DNA from: an uncultured Collinsella sp.
Lineage (GTDB): Bacteria > Actinomycetota > Coriobacteriia > Coriobacteriales > Coriobacteriaceae
Direction: 5' to 3'
Assembly: GCA_900541185.1 (NCBI GenBank)
Contig: UQIQ01000011.1
Location: forward strand, 1 to 40,961
DNA length: 40,961 nucleotides
In this document: positions 33,290-40,961 of the stretch, one piece after another
How positions within the stretch are numbered: the stretch's first letter is position 1
How the letters are laid out: every line of letters begins with the position of its first letter
Notes under the pieces: generated by a model
Database searches by the model: none
The model's input: the letters and a program-made list of their open reading frames with translations, nothing else
Told to the model about the DNA's origin: nothing
Translations under genes and position numbers: made by a program

Positions 33290-33370
33290 GACATATCCTT
33301 TCCCTCGCATTCGGACGCAAGGATTAAGTATATGTCCAATTCGGCTGCATACGTCACTTCGGCACAGCAA

Positions 33371-33401
33371 GCGCCATCGAATCACAAGGAGTCGATGGCG
33401 C
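33371..33401 (-). terminator. Terminator after uvrA
   Basis: A perfect 10-bp stem (33371-33380 with 33392-33401) with an 11-base loop lies 20 bases past the uvrA stop codon. The minus-strand tail TTGCTGTG is only weakly T-rich. It separates uvrA from ybaK. Confidence 0.65.
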
Positions 33402-33421
33402 CCATAAACTGAATCGCCTAT

Positions 33422-36301
33422 TTATTGAGCATCAAGTTGAGCCTGACGCTCCCGGTCACGCCTGAGCAACGGCGCCAAAAACTTGCCCGTATAACTCTGC
33501 GGACAGTCCGCAACCCGCTCCGGTGTGCCCGAAACCACGACGGTTCCGCCGCCGTTACCGCCCTCGGGACCCATATCGATCAGGCGGTCGGCAACCTTGA
33601 TGACATCAAGGTTGTGCTCAATCACCAGCACCGTGTTGCCCGCATCGACCAAGCGCTGCAGCACATCGAGCAGCTGGCGGACGTCCTCAAAATGAAGACC
33701 GGTCGTCGGCTCGTCCAAAATATAGAACGTCTTGCCCGTCTGGCGTCGATGAAGCTCCTTGGCGAGCTTCACACGCTGCGCCTCGCCGCCCGAGAGCGTC
33801 GTGGCGGGCTGGCCCAGGCTCACGTAGCCTAAGCCTACATCGTACAGCGTCTGGAGCTTGCGCTTAATCTGCGGGATATTCCCAAAGAAGGCCAGCGCCT
33901 CGGTGACGCTCATGTCGAGCACGTCCGAGATGGTCTTGCCACGGTAGGTGACCTCGAGTGTCTCGCGGTTGTAGCGTTTACCGCCGCAAACTTCGCAGGG
34001 AACGTAGATATCGGGAAGGAAGTGCATCTCGATCTTGATCTGCCCGTCGCCCTTGCACGCCTCGCAGCGCCCGCCACTCACATTAAAGGAGAAACGACCC
34101 GGCGAGTAGCCGCGCGCCTTCGACTCCGGCGTACTCGCAAACAGCGCGCGAAGATCATCCCACAGGCCGATATAGGTAGCAGGGTTGGAACGCGGCGTGC
34201 GGCCAATCGGCGACTGGTCGATATCGATAACCTTATCGATACACTCGATGCCCTCGATTTTTTTATACGGACCCACAGGGCGCGTCGAACGGTGAATAGC
34301 ATTCGTAAGGGCAGGCGCAATGGTGTCGGTAACCAGGGAGCTCTTGCCCGATCCCGACACGCCGGTAACAACCGTAAGCGTACCAAACTCGATCTTGGCG
34401 GTAACGTTTTTGAGGTTGTTGGCTCGAGCGCCCGTAATTTTAAGGCAGCCGCGACCGGGCTTGCGCCGTTCATCAGGCACCCGAATCATTCGTTTGCCGG
34501 TCAGATAAGCGCCCGTCATCGACTCAGGACACGCCATGATATCAGCAGGCGTTCCCGCCGCGACTACGTGTCCGCCGTTGACACCGGCGCCGGGCCCCAT
34601 GTCGATCACGTAGTCGGCGGCACGGATTGTATCCTCGTCGTGTTCGACAACGATAACGGTATTGCCGATATCGCGCAGGCGCTCGAGCGTCTTGATCAGG
34701 CGCTCGTTGTCACGCTGATGAAGACCGATCGAGGGCTCGTCCAGAATATAGAGCACGCCCATGAGACCCGCGCCGATCTGCGTTGCCAAGCGAATACGCT
34801 GTGCCTCGCCACCGGAAAGCGTCGCCGAGGCGCGATCGAGTGTCAGATAGTCGAGTCCAACATCGACCAGAAAACGCAGGCGCTCCAGAATTTCCTTGAC
34901 AATACGGCCGCCGATAAACTGTTGGCGCTCGGTGAGTTCCAGGCCCTCAAAAAACTCGAGCGATTCACGGCACGACAGGCAACAAACTTCGTAAATGGAC
35001 TTGCCGCCCACGGTGACGGCGAGCATCTCAGGGCGCAAACGAGCGCCGTGGCAGGTCGAGCACGGCTCCTCGCGAATGTACTTCTCCAGGCGCGCCTTGG
35101 TGTTCTCGTTCGTCGTCTCGGTATAGCGTTCGTACAGGATGTTGCGAACGCCCGAAAACTTGGTATCCCACTGGCTGCGACGTCCGTCGAGCTTTTGGTA
35201 GTCGACCGAGATCTTCGTATCGCCCAGGCCATCCAAGAATGCACGACGCACGCGAGGGGGCAAGTCCCCCCACGGCGTATCGGCGCTCACCTTAAAGTGT
35301 TTGCAGACCGCAGCAAAAATCTGCGGATAGTAGTTCGAATTGCCAAACAGGCTACCAAAGACTCCGTCGGCAATGGACTTCGAGGGGTCCTCGATCAGCG
35401 CCTCGGCATCAACGGTTTTCTTAAAGCCCAGGCCGTCGCACTCAGGACATGCGCCATAGGGAGCGTTAAACGAAAAATCACGCGGCTGAAGATCGTCAAT
35501 GGAGTGTCCATGCTCCGGGCACGCCAAGGCCAACGAATACTCCAGAAGCTCGCCCTCGGTCCCCTCGGGAGCATCACGATCGGGCAGCATGTACACGTTT
35601 ACATTGCCGTGAGCCAGCGCGGTCGCCTGCTCAACAGACTCGGCGATACGGCCAAGAGAGTTCCCACGGATCACGATGCGATCGACCACGACCTCGATAT
35701 CGTGCTTGAACTTCTTGTCCAGATCGATCGGATCGTCGAGCGAGCGCACTTCACCGTCGACACGCACGCGGCTAAAGCCCTCGGCGCGAAGGTCCTCAAA
35801 CAGTTTGGTGTACTCGCCTTTTCGCCCGCGCACCACCGGTGCCAGCACAAACGCGCGGCGGCCCTCCCCCGCCGCCAAGACCTTGTCGGCAACCTGGTCG
35901 GTCGTCTGGCGCTCAATGACGCGGCCGCATTCGGGACAGTGCGGGGTGCCCACACGGGCGAACAGCAGGCGCAGATAGTCATAAATCTCGGTTACGGTGC
36001 CAACCGTCGAGCGAGGGTTTTTAGACGTCGTCTTTTGGTCGATCGACACCGCCGGCGAAAGGCCGTCGATTGAATCCAAGTCGGGTTTGTCCATCTGGCC
36101 CAAGAACTGGCGCGCATAGCTCGAAAGACTCTCGACGTATCGACGCTGGCCCTCGGCATAGATAGTGTCAAATGCCAGCGAACTCTTGCCCGAGCCAGAA
36201 AGACCGGTAATGACCACGAGTTGGTCACGCGGAATGGAAACATCGATATCACGGAGGTTGTGCTCACGAGCGCCGCGAATAACGATAGAAGAATCAGACA
36301 T
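33422..36301 (-). CDS. uvrA: Excinuclease ABC subunit A
   Basis: Damage-recognition ATPase of nucleotide excision repair; 959 residues. It has two ATPase modules, with Walker A GLSGSGKSSLAFDT near residue 30 and GVSGSGKSSLVTDT near 640, and signatures LSGGEAQRIRLA and LSGGEAQRVKLA. Zinc-finger cysteines are present: CSTCHG, CEACKGDG and CEVCGGKRYN. ATG 36301 follows AAGGAGC; the frame is open 22 codons further upstream without similarity. A near-consensus SOS box lies at 36363-36376. Confidence 0.98.
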   Translation of the reverse strand: MSDSSIVIRGAREHNLRDIDVSIPRDQLVVITGLSGSGKSSLAFDTIYAEGQRRYVESLSSYARQFLGQMDKPDLDSIDGLSPAVSIDQKTTSKNPRSTVGTVTEIYDYLRLLFARVGTPHCPECGRVIERQTTDQVADKVLAAGEGRRAFVLAPVVRGRKGEYTKLFEDLRAEGFSRVRVDGEVRSLDDPIDLDKKFKHDIEVVVDRIVIRGNSLGRIAESVEQATALAHGNVNVYMLPDRDAPEGTEGELLEYSLALACPEHGHSIDDLQPRDFSFNAPYGACPECDGLGFKKTVDAEALIEDPSKSIADGVFGSLFGNSNYYPQIFAAVCKHFKVSADTPWGDLPPRVRRAFLDGLGDTKISVDYQKLDGRRSQWDTKFSGVRNILYERYTETTNENTKARLEKYIREEPCSTCHGARLRPEMLAVTVGGKSIYEVCCLSCRESLEFFEGLELTERQQFIGGRIVKEILERLRFLVDVGLDYLTLDRASATLSGGEAQRIRLATQIGAGLMGVLYILDEPSIGLHQRDNERLIKTLERLRDIGNTVIVVEHDEDTIRAADYVIDMGPGAGVNGGHVVAAGTPADIMACPESMTGAYLTGKRMIRVPDERRKPGRGCLKITGARANNLKNVTAKIEFGTLTVVTGVSGSGKSSLVTDTIAPALTNAIHRSTRPVGPYKKIEGIECIDKVIDIDQSPIGRTPRSNPATYIGLWDDLRALFASTPESKARGYSPGRFSFNVSGGRCEACKGDGQIKIEMHFLPDIYVPCEVCGGKRYNRETLEVTYRGKTISDVLDMSVTEALAFFGNIPQIKRKLQTLYDVGLGYVSLGQPATTLSGGEAQRVKLAKELHRRQTGKTFYILDEPTTGLHFEDVRQLLDVLQRLVDAGNTVLVIEHNLDVIKVADRLIDMGPEGGNGGGTVVVSGTPERVADCPQSYTGKFLAPLLRRDRERQAQLDAQ

Positions 36302-36362
36302 GGAAGCTCCTTGCCTCCTATTGCATCGAATCATACTGTCGATGAGTTTAGCGCACTCGACG

Positions 36363-36376
36363 CGCACAGATGTTCG
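36363..36376 (-). promoter_or_regulatory. Candidate LexA (SOS) box upstream of uvrA
   Basis: On the minus strand the sequence is CGAACATCTGTGCG, which differs at one position from the Gram-positive/actinobacterial CGAAC-N4-GTTCG. It lies 62 bases upstream of the uvrA start codon; uvrA is commonly SOS-induced. It sits in the 193-base gap between uvrA and the divergent gene at 36495. Confidence 0.55.
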
Positions 36377-36494
36377 TAATACAAGATTCGCAGACCTTTA
36401 GCTTTGCGTATCGGGCGCTTTGTTTCTCGAAATGCCGTGGAAAGGTTACAGTAATCTAATACTGAACTTAATTTGCCGTAACAGAGGAACGTCC

Positions 36495-38648
36495 ATGACC
36501 GAAGATATCCCCCTTGAAATCACTTCGAGCGACATGGCCAATCTGCCCATATTCATCGCCGTCCTTATCGTGGCCATCGTCGTGGTGCGTGTATATTTTT
36601 CAATCAAACACAATGAAAAGCCGCCCATTGCCCGCGTCTTTTGGTGCGCGACGCTCCTCATCCCGCTCGGCATGGTAGCTGCATGGATTACGAATCAATT
36701 GCTCGTAAATGAGGACAATTCCCTATGGGTCCTTTCTTATTCGGCGCTCGGTGCTACCGCCGTCATACTTCTTGTCGAGCCCTTGGTTTCGGGACTTATC
36801 GACCAAACCGATCTTGCGACGGGAACGGTTGCCTGTATTTGCCGTGACATCCTTGTCATCGCCGCTGTTTCAGCGCTCTCGTTCGTTTCACTCGAAATTG
36901 CCTGTAACGAAACGTTCTATCGCATTCCCGCCAACTCATTCGGGTTTTCCGTCGGGCTGCTCGCGACGGTTCTGCTCTCCCTTTATTTGCTGGGACAGCG
37001 TCATGGAGGCGTCATGGCCCTCGTGCCCGTCGCCTGTTGCATCCTTGGCATTGCCGAGCACTTCGTCATAACGTTTAAAGGCGAGGCCATCCTGCCAAGC
37101 GATATCTTGGCCCTTGGCACCGCAATGGAAGTGAGCGAGGGATACGAGTTTACCTTTACCGCCGGAATCGTAACCTCTCTAGCCCTGCTGGAGATTTCCC
37201 TAGGGCTTCTTTCGCTTATCCGACCGAGAAAGCTCCGTACGCCCACCCATGTCTTCCCCGCAATCGCCGCTAACCTCTGCGCTTTTCTGCTAGTGACCGT
37301 TGTGGGGCTCTCGGGCTTTTCCAGCATCGACTTGGAGCAGGCGCTGAATTTTGGATTTGACCGTTGGCAGCCCATCACCACGTATGCATCTCAGGGTTTT
37401 ATCACTTCGTTCACCGAAATGGTCAACGAGTTGCCCATTGAGAAGCCCGAAGACTATACGCCCGATGAGGCGCAGAGCATCGAGCAGGAGCTCGCCGCTA
37501 CCTACGACAGCACGTATGGCTCGAGCGAGCAGCGCGCGGCAGCCGTTGCCCAGTTCAATGAAATCAAGCCGACGATTGTTGCCGTCATGAACGAGAGTTT
37601 TAGCGATCTTTCGTGCTTTGAGCAACTCCAGGCGGCCGGGTACACCGGCCCCGCATTCTACAACTCGCTTCCCGACACACTTGTTCGCGGCACCATGCTC
37701 GCTTCGGTCGCCGGTGGCGGAACGGCGAACTCCGAATTCGAATTTTTGACCGGAGCGACAACGGCCTTTGTCGGATTAGGCAAAATCCCCTATCAGCTGT
37801 ATCAGATGAATGGCGTCAACAGCCTGGCAAAGGACCTTAAGGAGCTTGGGTATACCGCTACCGCTATGCACCCGCAAAACCCCGTCAACTACCATCGAGA
37901 TAAAATCTATCAGCAGCTGGGCTTTGGAGACTTTCTTTCAATCGGCGATTTCGAAGGTGCGCCCTGTTACCATGCCGGCGTATGCGACTACGCCACCTAC
38001 GACAAGATACTCGACCTGCTTAGAACCGACGAAGCCCCGCAGTTCATCTTTGACGTCACGATGCAAAATCACGGCGGCTACGACTATGGCACCGTTCCCG
38101 CCGAGGAGCTGACAAACTATTGGGTCGAGGGAGCCAGCGAGGGTGCCAATAGCGCGCTCAACACCTATCTTACCTGCATCAACGCATCCGACCGGGACCT
38201 CGAGTACTTTATCAACGAGCTCCGCAATATCGGCAGACCGGTTGTCCTTGTCTTTTTTGGCGACCATCAGCCGAGCGCCGCAACGGCTCTCAACGACGAG
38301 CTGTACCCTCAGGAAGATACGGCAAGCCACGCTTTCCGCATCTATCAGTCGACCTATTTCGTCTGGGCTAACTATGAAATCGCCGGCAATACCGAGCTCA
38401 ACGTCTACGACACCGTCGGGGCAAACGAGATTGCAGCCATTACCCTTAATAAGATCGGAGCCCCGCTCACCGACTATCAAAAGGCTCTGCTTGCAACAAG
38501 GTCAGATGTGCCCACCATCAATGTCGCCGGCTACCTTGGTGCCGACGGGCTGCGCTACGACTTGGAATCTGAAGACAGCCCATACGCCTCGACGATCGAC
38601 AAGCTGCAGCGCATGCAATACCTCGAGTTCGCCAGCAAAGTTCAGTAA
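36495..38648 (+). CDS. LTA synthase-type membrane sulfatase-fold protein
   Basis: A 717-residue member of the LTA synthase / phosphoglycerol transferase family, which adds glycerol phosphate to lipid or glycan carriers outside the membrane. About eight hydrophobic segments fill residues 15-290; the sulfatase-fold domain starts near 357. Active-site features are VAVMNESFSDL (metal-binding Glu), GGGTANSEFEFLTG with the candidate nucleophile Thr near 410, MQNHGGY and LVFFGDHQPS (metal-binding Asp-His). LtaS normally has five segments, so this is a longer relative. ATG 36495 follows AGAGGA; the open frame extends 25 codons upstream without support. It is divergent from uvrA. Polymerase or single-unit transferase cannot be told apart here. 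Confidence 0.85.
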   Translation: MTEDIPLEITSSDMANLPIFIAVLIVAIVVVRVYFSIKHNEKPPIARVFWCATLLIPLGMVAAWITNQLLVNEDNSLWVLSYSALGATAVILLVEPLVSGLIDQTDLATGTVACICRDILVIAAVSALSFVSLEIACNETFYRIPANSFGFSVGLLATVLLSLYLLGQRHGGVMALVPVACCILGIAEHFVITFKGEAILPSDILALGTAMEVSEGYEFTFTAGIVTSLALLEISLGLLSLIRPRKLRTPTHVFPAIAANLCAFLLVTVVGLSGFSSIDLEQALNFGFDRWQPITTYASQGFITSFTEMVNELPIEKPEDYTPDEAQSIEQELAATYDSTYGSSEQRAAAVAQFNEIKPTIVAVMNESFSDLSCFEQLQAAGYTGPAFYNSLPDTLVRGTMLASVAGGGTANSEFEFLTGATTAFVGLGKIPYQLYQMNGVNSLAKDLKELGYTATAMHPQNPVNYHRDKIYQQLGFGDFLSIGDFEGAPCYHAGVCDYATYDKILDLLRTDEAPQFIFDVTMQNHGGYDYGTVPAEELTNYWVEGASEGANSALNTYLTCINASDRDLEYFINELRNIGRPVVLVFFGDHQPSAATALNDELYPQEDTASHAFRIYQSTYFVWANYEIAGNTELNVYDTVGANEIAAITLNKIGAPLTDYQKALLATRSDVPTINVAGYLGADGLRYDLESEDSPYASTIDKLQRMQYLEFASKVQ

Positions 38649-38732
38649 GCCCGCCCATTCGCTTGGACCCATCGTATTGCAAGCACGCTCGGCCCAAATG
38701 CATCGTAAATGACTCCCGCTCGCAAACGAGGG

Positions 38733-38771
38733 TACAATGACGCTCGTGTCACATCACGGGGCTCCGGCCCC
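38733..38771 (+). promoter_or_regulatory. Candidate mrp promoter and small leader hairpin
   Basis: TACAAT (38733-38738) is a good -10 box; the -35 near 38709-38714 (ATGACT) is weak. A GGGGC-TCCG-GCCCC hairpin at 38758-38771 lies in the short leader before the mrp ribosome site. Confidence 0.4.
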
Positions 38772-38793
38772 AACATATACAAAGGAGTCATAC

Positions 38794-39624
38794 ATGGGTT
38801 GCGAGCACGCACAGGCCGCCGGCGGACAAACGTCACCGTCGCAATTTGAGGAGAACACGCTGTCCGAGGTCAAACGCGTCATCGCCGTGCTTTCCGGCAA
38901 GGGCGGTGTCGGCAAGTCGTTTGTCACCGGTGCCATCGCTACCGAGCTTGCCCGTCACGGCCACAAGGTCGGCGTCCTCGATGCCGACATCACCGGCCCC
39001 TCTATCCCCAAGATGTTCGGTATGAGCGGACGCCACGTCCATGCCCTTGGCAACCTTATGCTGCCCGAAATCTCCGAGCACGGCGTCAAGGTCATGAGCT
39101 CCAACCTTCTGCTCCAAAACGAGACCGACCCCGTCCTTTGGCGCGGTCCGGTCATCGCGGGCGCCATTAGGCAGTTCTGGAGCGAGACGTCGTGGGGCCC
39201 CATCGACTACCTGCTGGTCGACATGCCTCCGGGAACAGGCGACGTCGCGCTCACCGTCTTCCAGTCGCTGCCCGTCGACGGCATCGTTATCGTCACGAGC
39301 CCGCAGGATCTGGTCTCGATGATCGTCGCCAAGGCGGTCAACATGGCCGAGAAGATGAACGTCCCCATTCTGGGCATTGTCGAGAACATGAGCTATATTG
39401 AGTGTCCCGACTGCGGCAAGAAGATCGAGGTCTTTGGCAAGAGCAAGCTCCCCGAGGTCGCAGAGTGCTATAACCTCGACATCTTGGGCCAGCTTCCCAT
39501 TAATCCGGCACTCGCCGAGGCCTGCGATAAGGGCGAGGTCGAGACCGCACTGCCCGATGGCATGTTGCCCAAGGCAGTCTCTGCCGTCGAGGCCATTACC
39601 CCGCACGAGACCGACGAGGCCTAA
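38794..39624 (+). CDS. mrp: Mrp/NBP35-type iron-sulfur cluster carrier ATPase
   Basis: P-loop ATPase of 276 residues that binds and transfers iron-sulfur clusters (ApbC/Mrp/Nbp35). The deviant Walker A is SGKGGVGKSFVTG near residues 32-44; DADITGPSIPKMFG, LLVDMPPGTGDVALT and IVENMSYIECPDCGKK follow. The CPDC pair near residue 210 is the cluster-binding motif. An N-terminal Cys (MGCEH) is present, but the full N-terminal ferredoxin-like motif of eukaryotic Nbp35 is not. ATG 38794 follows AAAGGAG. The next gene begins directly at its stop codon. Confidence 0.93.
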   Translation: MGCEHAQAAGGQTSPSQFEENTLSEVKRVIAVLSGKGGVGKSFVTGAIATELARHGHKVGVLDADITGPSIPKMFGMSGRHVHALGNLMLPEISEHGVKVMSSNLLLQNETDPVLWRGPVIAGAIRQFWSETSWGPIDYLLVDMPPGTGDVALTVFQSLPVDGIVIVTSPQDLVSMIVAKAVNMAEKMNVPILGIVENMSYIECPDCGKKIEVFGKSKLPEVAECYNLDILGQLPINPALAEACDKGEVETALPDGMLPKAVSAVEAITPHETDEA

Positions 39625-40896
39625 GTGAACACGAGCGCCTTCTATGACGTCCTGGTAATCGGCGGCGGGGCTTCAGGCCTCGCCGCCGCCATTACGGCCG
39701 CACGCGCTGGCAAAAGCGTCTGCATCGTTGAGCGCGATGTCGCCTGCGGCCTTAAGCTCCTTGCGACCGGCAACGGCCGCTGCAACCTCTCCAACGAATC
39801 GATTGATCCACAGCGGTACAACCACCCCGCATTCGTTGAATCCGTTATGGGCCCCCGGCCCGAACAAGAGCTTATGGGTTTCTTCTCCTCGCTGGGCATC
39901 ATGACAACCTCCGAGGAAGGCCGGCTGTACCCGCGCTCCCTTCGCGCCGAATCGGTGCGCGACGCGCTTCTCAACGTTTGCGACCGCCTAGGTATCACCT
40001 TAATCTGCGGAGCCAACGTTGCCTCGGCGCACAAAGCTTCCGAAGGCTGGGCGCTCCAAATAGACCGTCCAGCGCGGGCGCTCAAGGCAAAAAAGCACGA
40101 CGACCGAAAATCGGAGCTCCGCTCGCTTCGGAAAGCGCTCGCCGATGTCCCTCGCAAGAACGAGGCCCTGCAGGCACATGCCGTAATTATCGCTACGGGC
40201 GGCAACCCCACCGGTATCGCCGATACGTTTAGTCTCCCCCTCACTTCGCTGCGCCCCATCCTCTGCCCCGTATCGGCAACGGTCGTTGGCGATCGGGCAG
40301 CACTCAAGACGTTGGATGGTCTGCGCGTCCGCGCCCGCTTGACGCTCACCCGTAACCATAGTGAGCTCTGGCACGAAGACGGTGAAGTACTGTTTCGAAC
40401 CTTCGGCATCTCGGGCGTCGCTGTCTTCAACCTCTCCCGTCGTATCCAGCGCGGCGATACGATCCTGCTCGACGTTTTCCCCGACCTCTCTAAAGACGAG
40501 CTGCTCGATATGCTCAACCGGCGCGTTAAGCTGCTCGGCGGCTTTTCGCCCCGCGATCCCCGTTGGCTCGACGGCATGCTCGCCCCGCAACTCTCCCGCG
40601 TCGTCTGTACAGCGTTCGAGCAGTGCCATCCAGGCTCCAACGATGTCATCCACCTGGTCTCGATCCTCAAGCACTTTAAGTTGCTCGTCGAGGGAACAGC
40701 CGAGGAGCGCTCGGCGCAGGTCACGCGTGGTGGCGTATCTGTCGAGAGCATCTCAACACCCAGTCTACGCGCGCGCAGCGTTGTCGACGCCCCGCTTTAC
40801 GTCTGCGGCGAAGCGCTCGACATCGACGCCGATTGCGGAGGCTTTAACCTTGCGTGGGCCTGGCTCTCGGGCATTCGCGCTGCAAGCAGCCTGTAG
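39625..40896 (+). CDS. HI0933/BaiN-type FAD-dependent oxidoreductase
   Basis: Flavoprotein of 423 residues. It has the N-terminal FAD-binding VIGGGASGLAAAITAARAG, the family-typical KLLATGNGRCNLSN near residues 48-61, the second dinucleotide segment AHAVIIATGGNP and the C-terminal YVCGEALDIDADCGGFNLAWAWLSG. This matches the HI0933-like family (aminoacetone oxidase family; BaiN is a member involved in bile acid conversion), but most members have no known substrate. The start is GTG 39625, directly after the mrp stop codon, so the two are co-transcribed. It is complete and ends 16 bases before the adapter sequence. Confidence 0.88.
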   Translation: MNTSAFYDVLVIGGGASGLAAAITAARAGKSVCIVERDVACGLKLLATGNGRCNLSNESIDPQRYNHPAFVESVMGPRPEQELMGFFSSLGIMTTSEEGRLYPRSLRAESVRDALLNVCDRLGITLICGANVASAHKASEGWALQIDRPARALKAKKHDDRKSELRSLRKALADVPRKNEALQAHAVIIATGGNPTGIADTFSLPLTSLRPILCPVSATVVGDRAALKTLDGLRVRARLTLTRNHSELWHEDGEVLFRTFGISGVAVFNLSRRIQRGDTILLDVFPDLSKDELLDMLNRRVKLLGGFSPRDPRWLDGMLAPQLSRVVCTAFEQCHPGSNDVIHLVSILKHFKLLVEGTAEERSAQVTRGGVSVESISTPSLRARSVVDAPLYVCGEALDIDADCGGFNLAWAWLSGIRAASSL

Positions 40897-40912
40897 CCGC
40901 GCAGTCTATAAT

Positions 40913-40961
40913 CTGTCTCTTATACACATCTGACGCTGCCGACGACTTAATAGGTGTAGAT
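40913..40961 (+). other. Sequencing adapter at the contig end (not genomic)
   Basis: From 40913 to 40945 the sequence is the reverse complement of the Nextera read 1 transposase adapter, starting with the mosaic-end sequence CTGTCTCTTATACACATCT. Then come eight bases (40946-40953) that read as an i5 index and GTGTAGAT (40954-40961), the start of the reverse-complemented P5 primer. All three parts are in library order, so it is untrimmed adapter and not an insertion sequence. Confidence 0.97.

Noticed and set aside
34022..36073. 683-codon open frame on the plus strand
   Set aside because: It is antisense to uvrA, with no family pattern.
40913..40931. Resemblance to a Tn5 end at the right edge
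   Set aside because: The mosaic end is followed by the library adapter, an index and the P5 start, so it is a library artefact and not a transposon.

Overview
The window looks like one end of a draft contig from a high-GC gut actinobacterium of the class Coriobacteriia, most likely Collinsella or a close relative. I infer this from gene content (WhiA and RapZ beside gap-pgk-tpiA-secG, an actinobacterial-style sialic acid ABC transporter, Opp cassettes with Tat-type lipoproteins) and from the GC-rich codon use; no rRNA or marker search was possible. The right end is not biological: 40913-40961 is a transposase adapter, an index and the start of a flow-cell primer, so the last genomic base is about 40912.

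Layout. (1) 1-4830 is an accessory region: a broken permease-ATPase ABC gene cut at the contig edge, about 1.2 kb without an intact gene but with a decayed coding fragment, palindromes and hairpins, an AT-richer DUF1648/SdpI-like membrane protein between two 177-bp copies of a promoter-plus-hairpin leader, a solitary ribbon-helix-helix antitoxin-like gene, and the C-terminal remnant of an IS110-type transposase. (2) 4884-10826, minus strand: oligopeptide transporter oppA-B-C-D-F. (3) 11121-18265, minus strand: rapZ-whiA-gap-pgk-tpiA-gpmI-secG, the conserved actinobacterial block without yvcK and with gpmI added. (4) 18364-28990, minus strand: a sialic acid uptake and breakdown operon, satA-B-C-D, two CE7-type esterase genes, nanA, nanK and nanE. 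(5) 29156-36301, minus strand: uvrA, ybaK, murJ and uvrC. (6) 36495-40896, plus strand: an LTA-synthase-type sulfatase-fold enzyme, Mrp/NBP35, and an HI0933/BaiN-type flavoprotein.

How the genes work together. The sat/nan cluster can import free sialic acid, remove O-acetyl groups (inferred for the intact CE7 esterase), cleave it to ManNAc and pyruvate (NanA), phosphorylate ManNAc (NanK) and epimerise it to GlcNAc-6-P (NanE). nagA, nagB, a sialidase and a regulator are not in the window. The cluster lies exactly between uvrC and rapZ, which are neighbours in many actinobacteria, so it looks like a cassette inserted into a conserved core block. Its gaps hold long imperfect hairpins and its promoter carries nested palindromes. 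One of the two esterases appears to have lost its catalytic serine.

The points most worth a second look are the esterase/pseudo-esterase pair, the nan intercistronic hairpins, the duplicated promoter-leader around the SdpI-like gene, the cluster of TGTC-N-GACA palindromes near 2 kb, and the adapter at the contig end.
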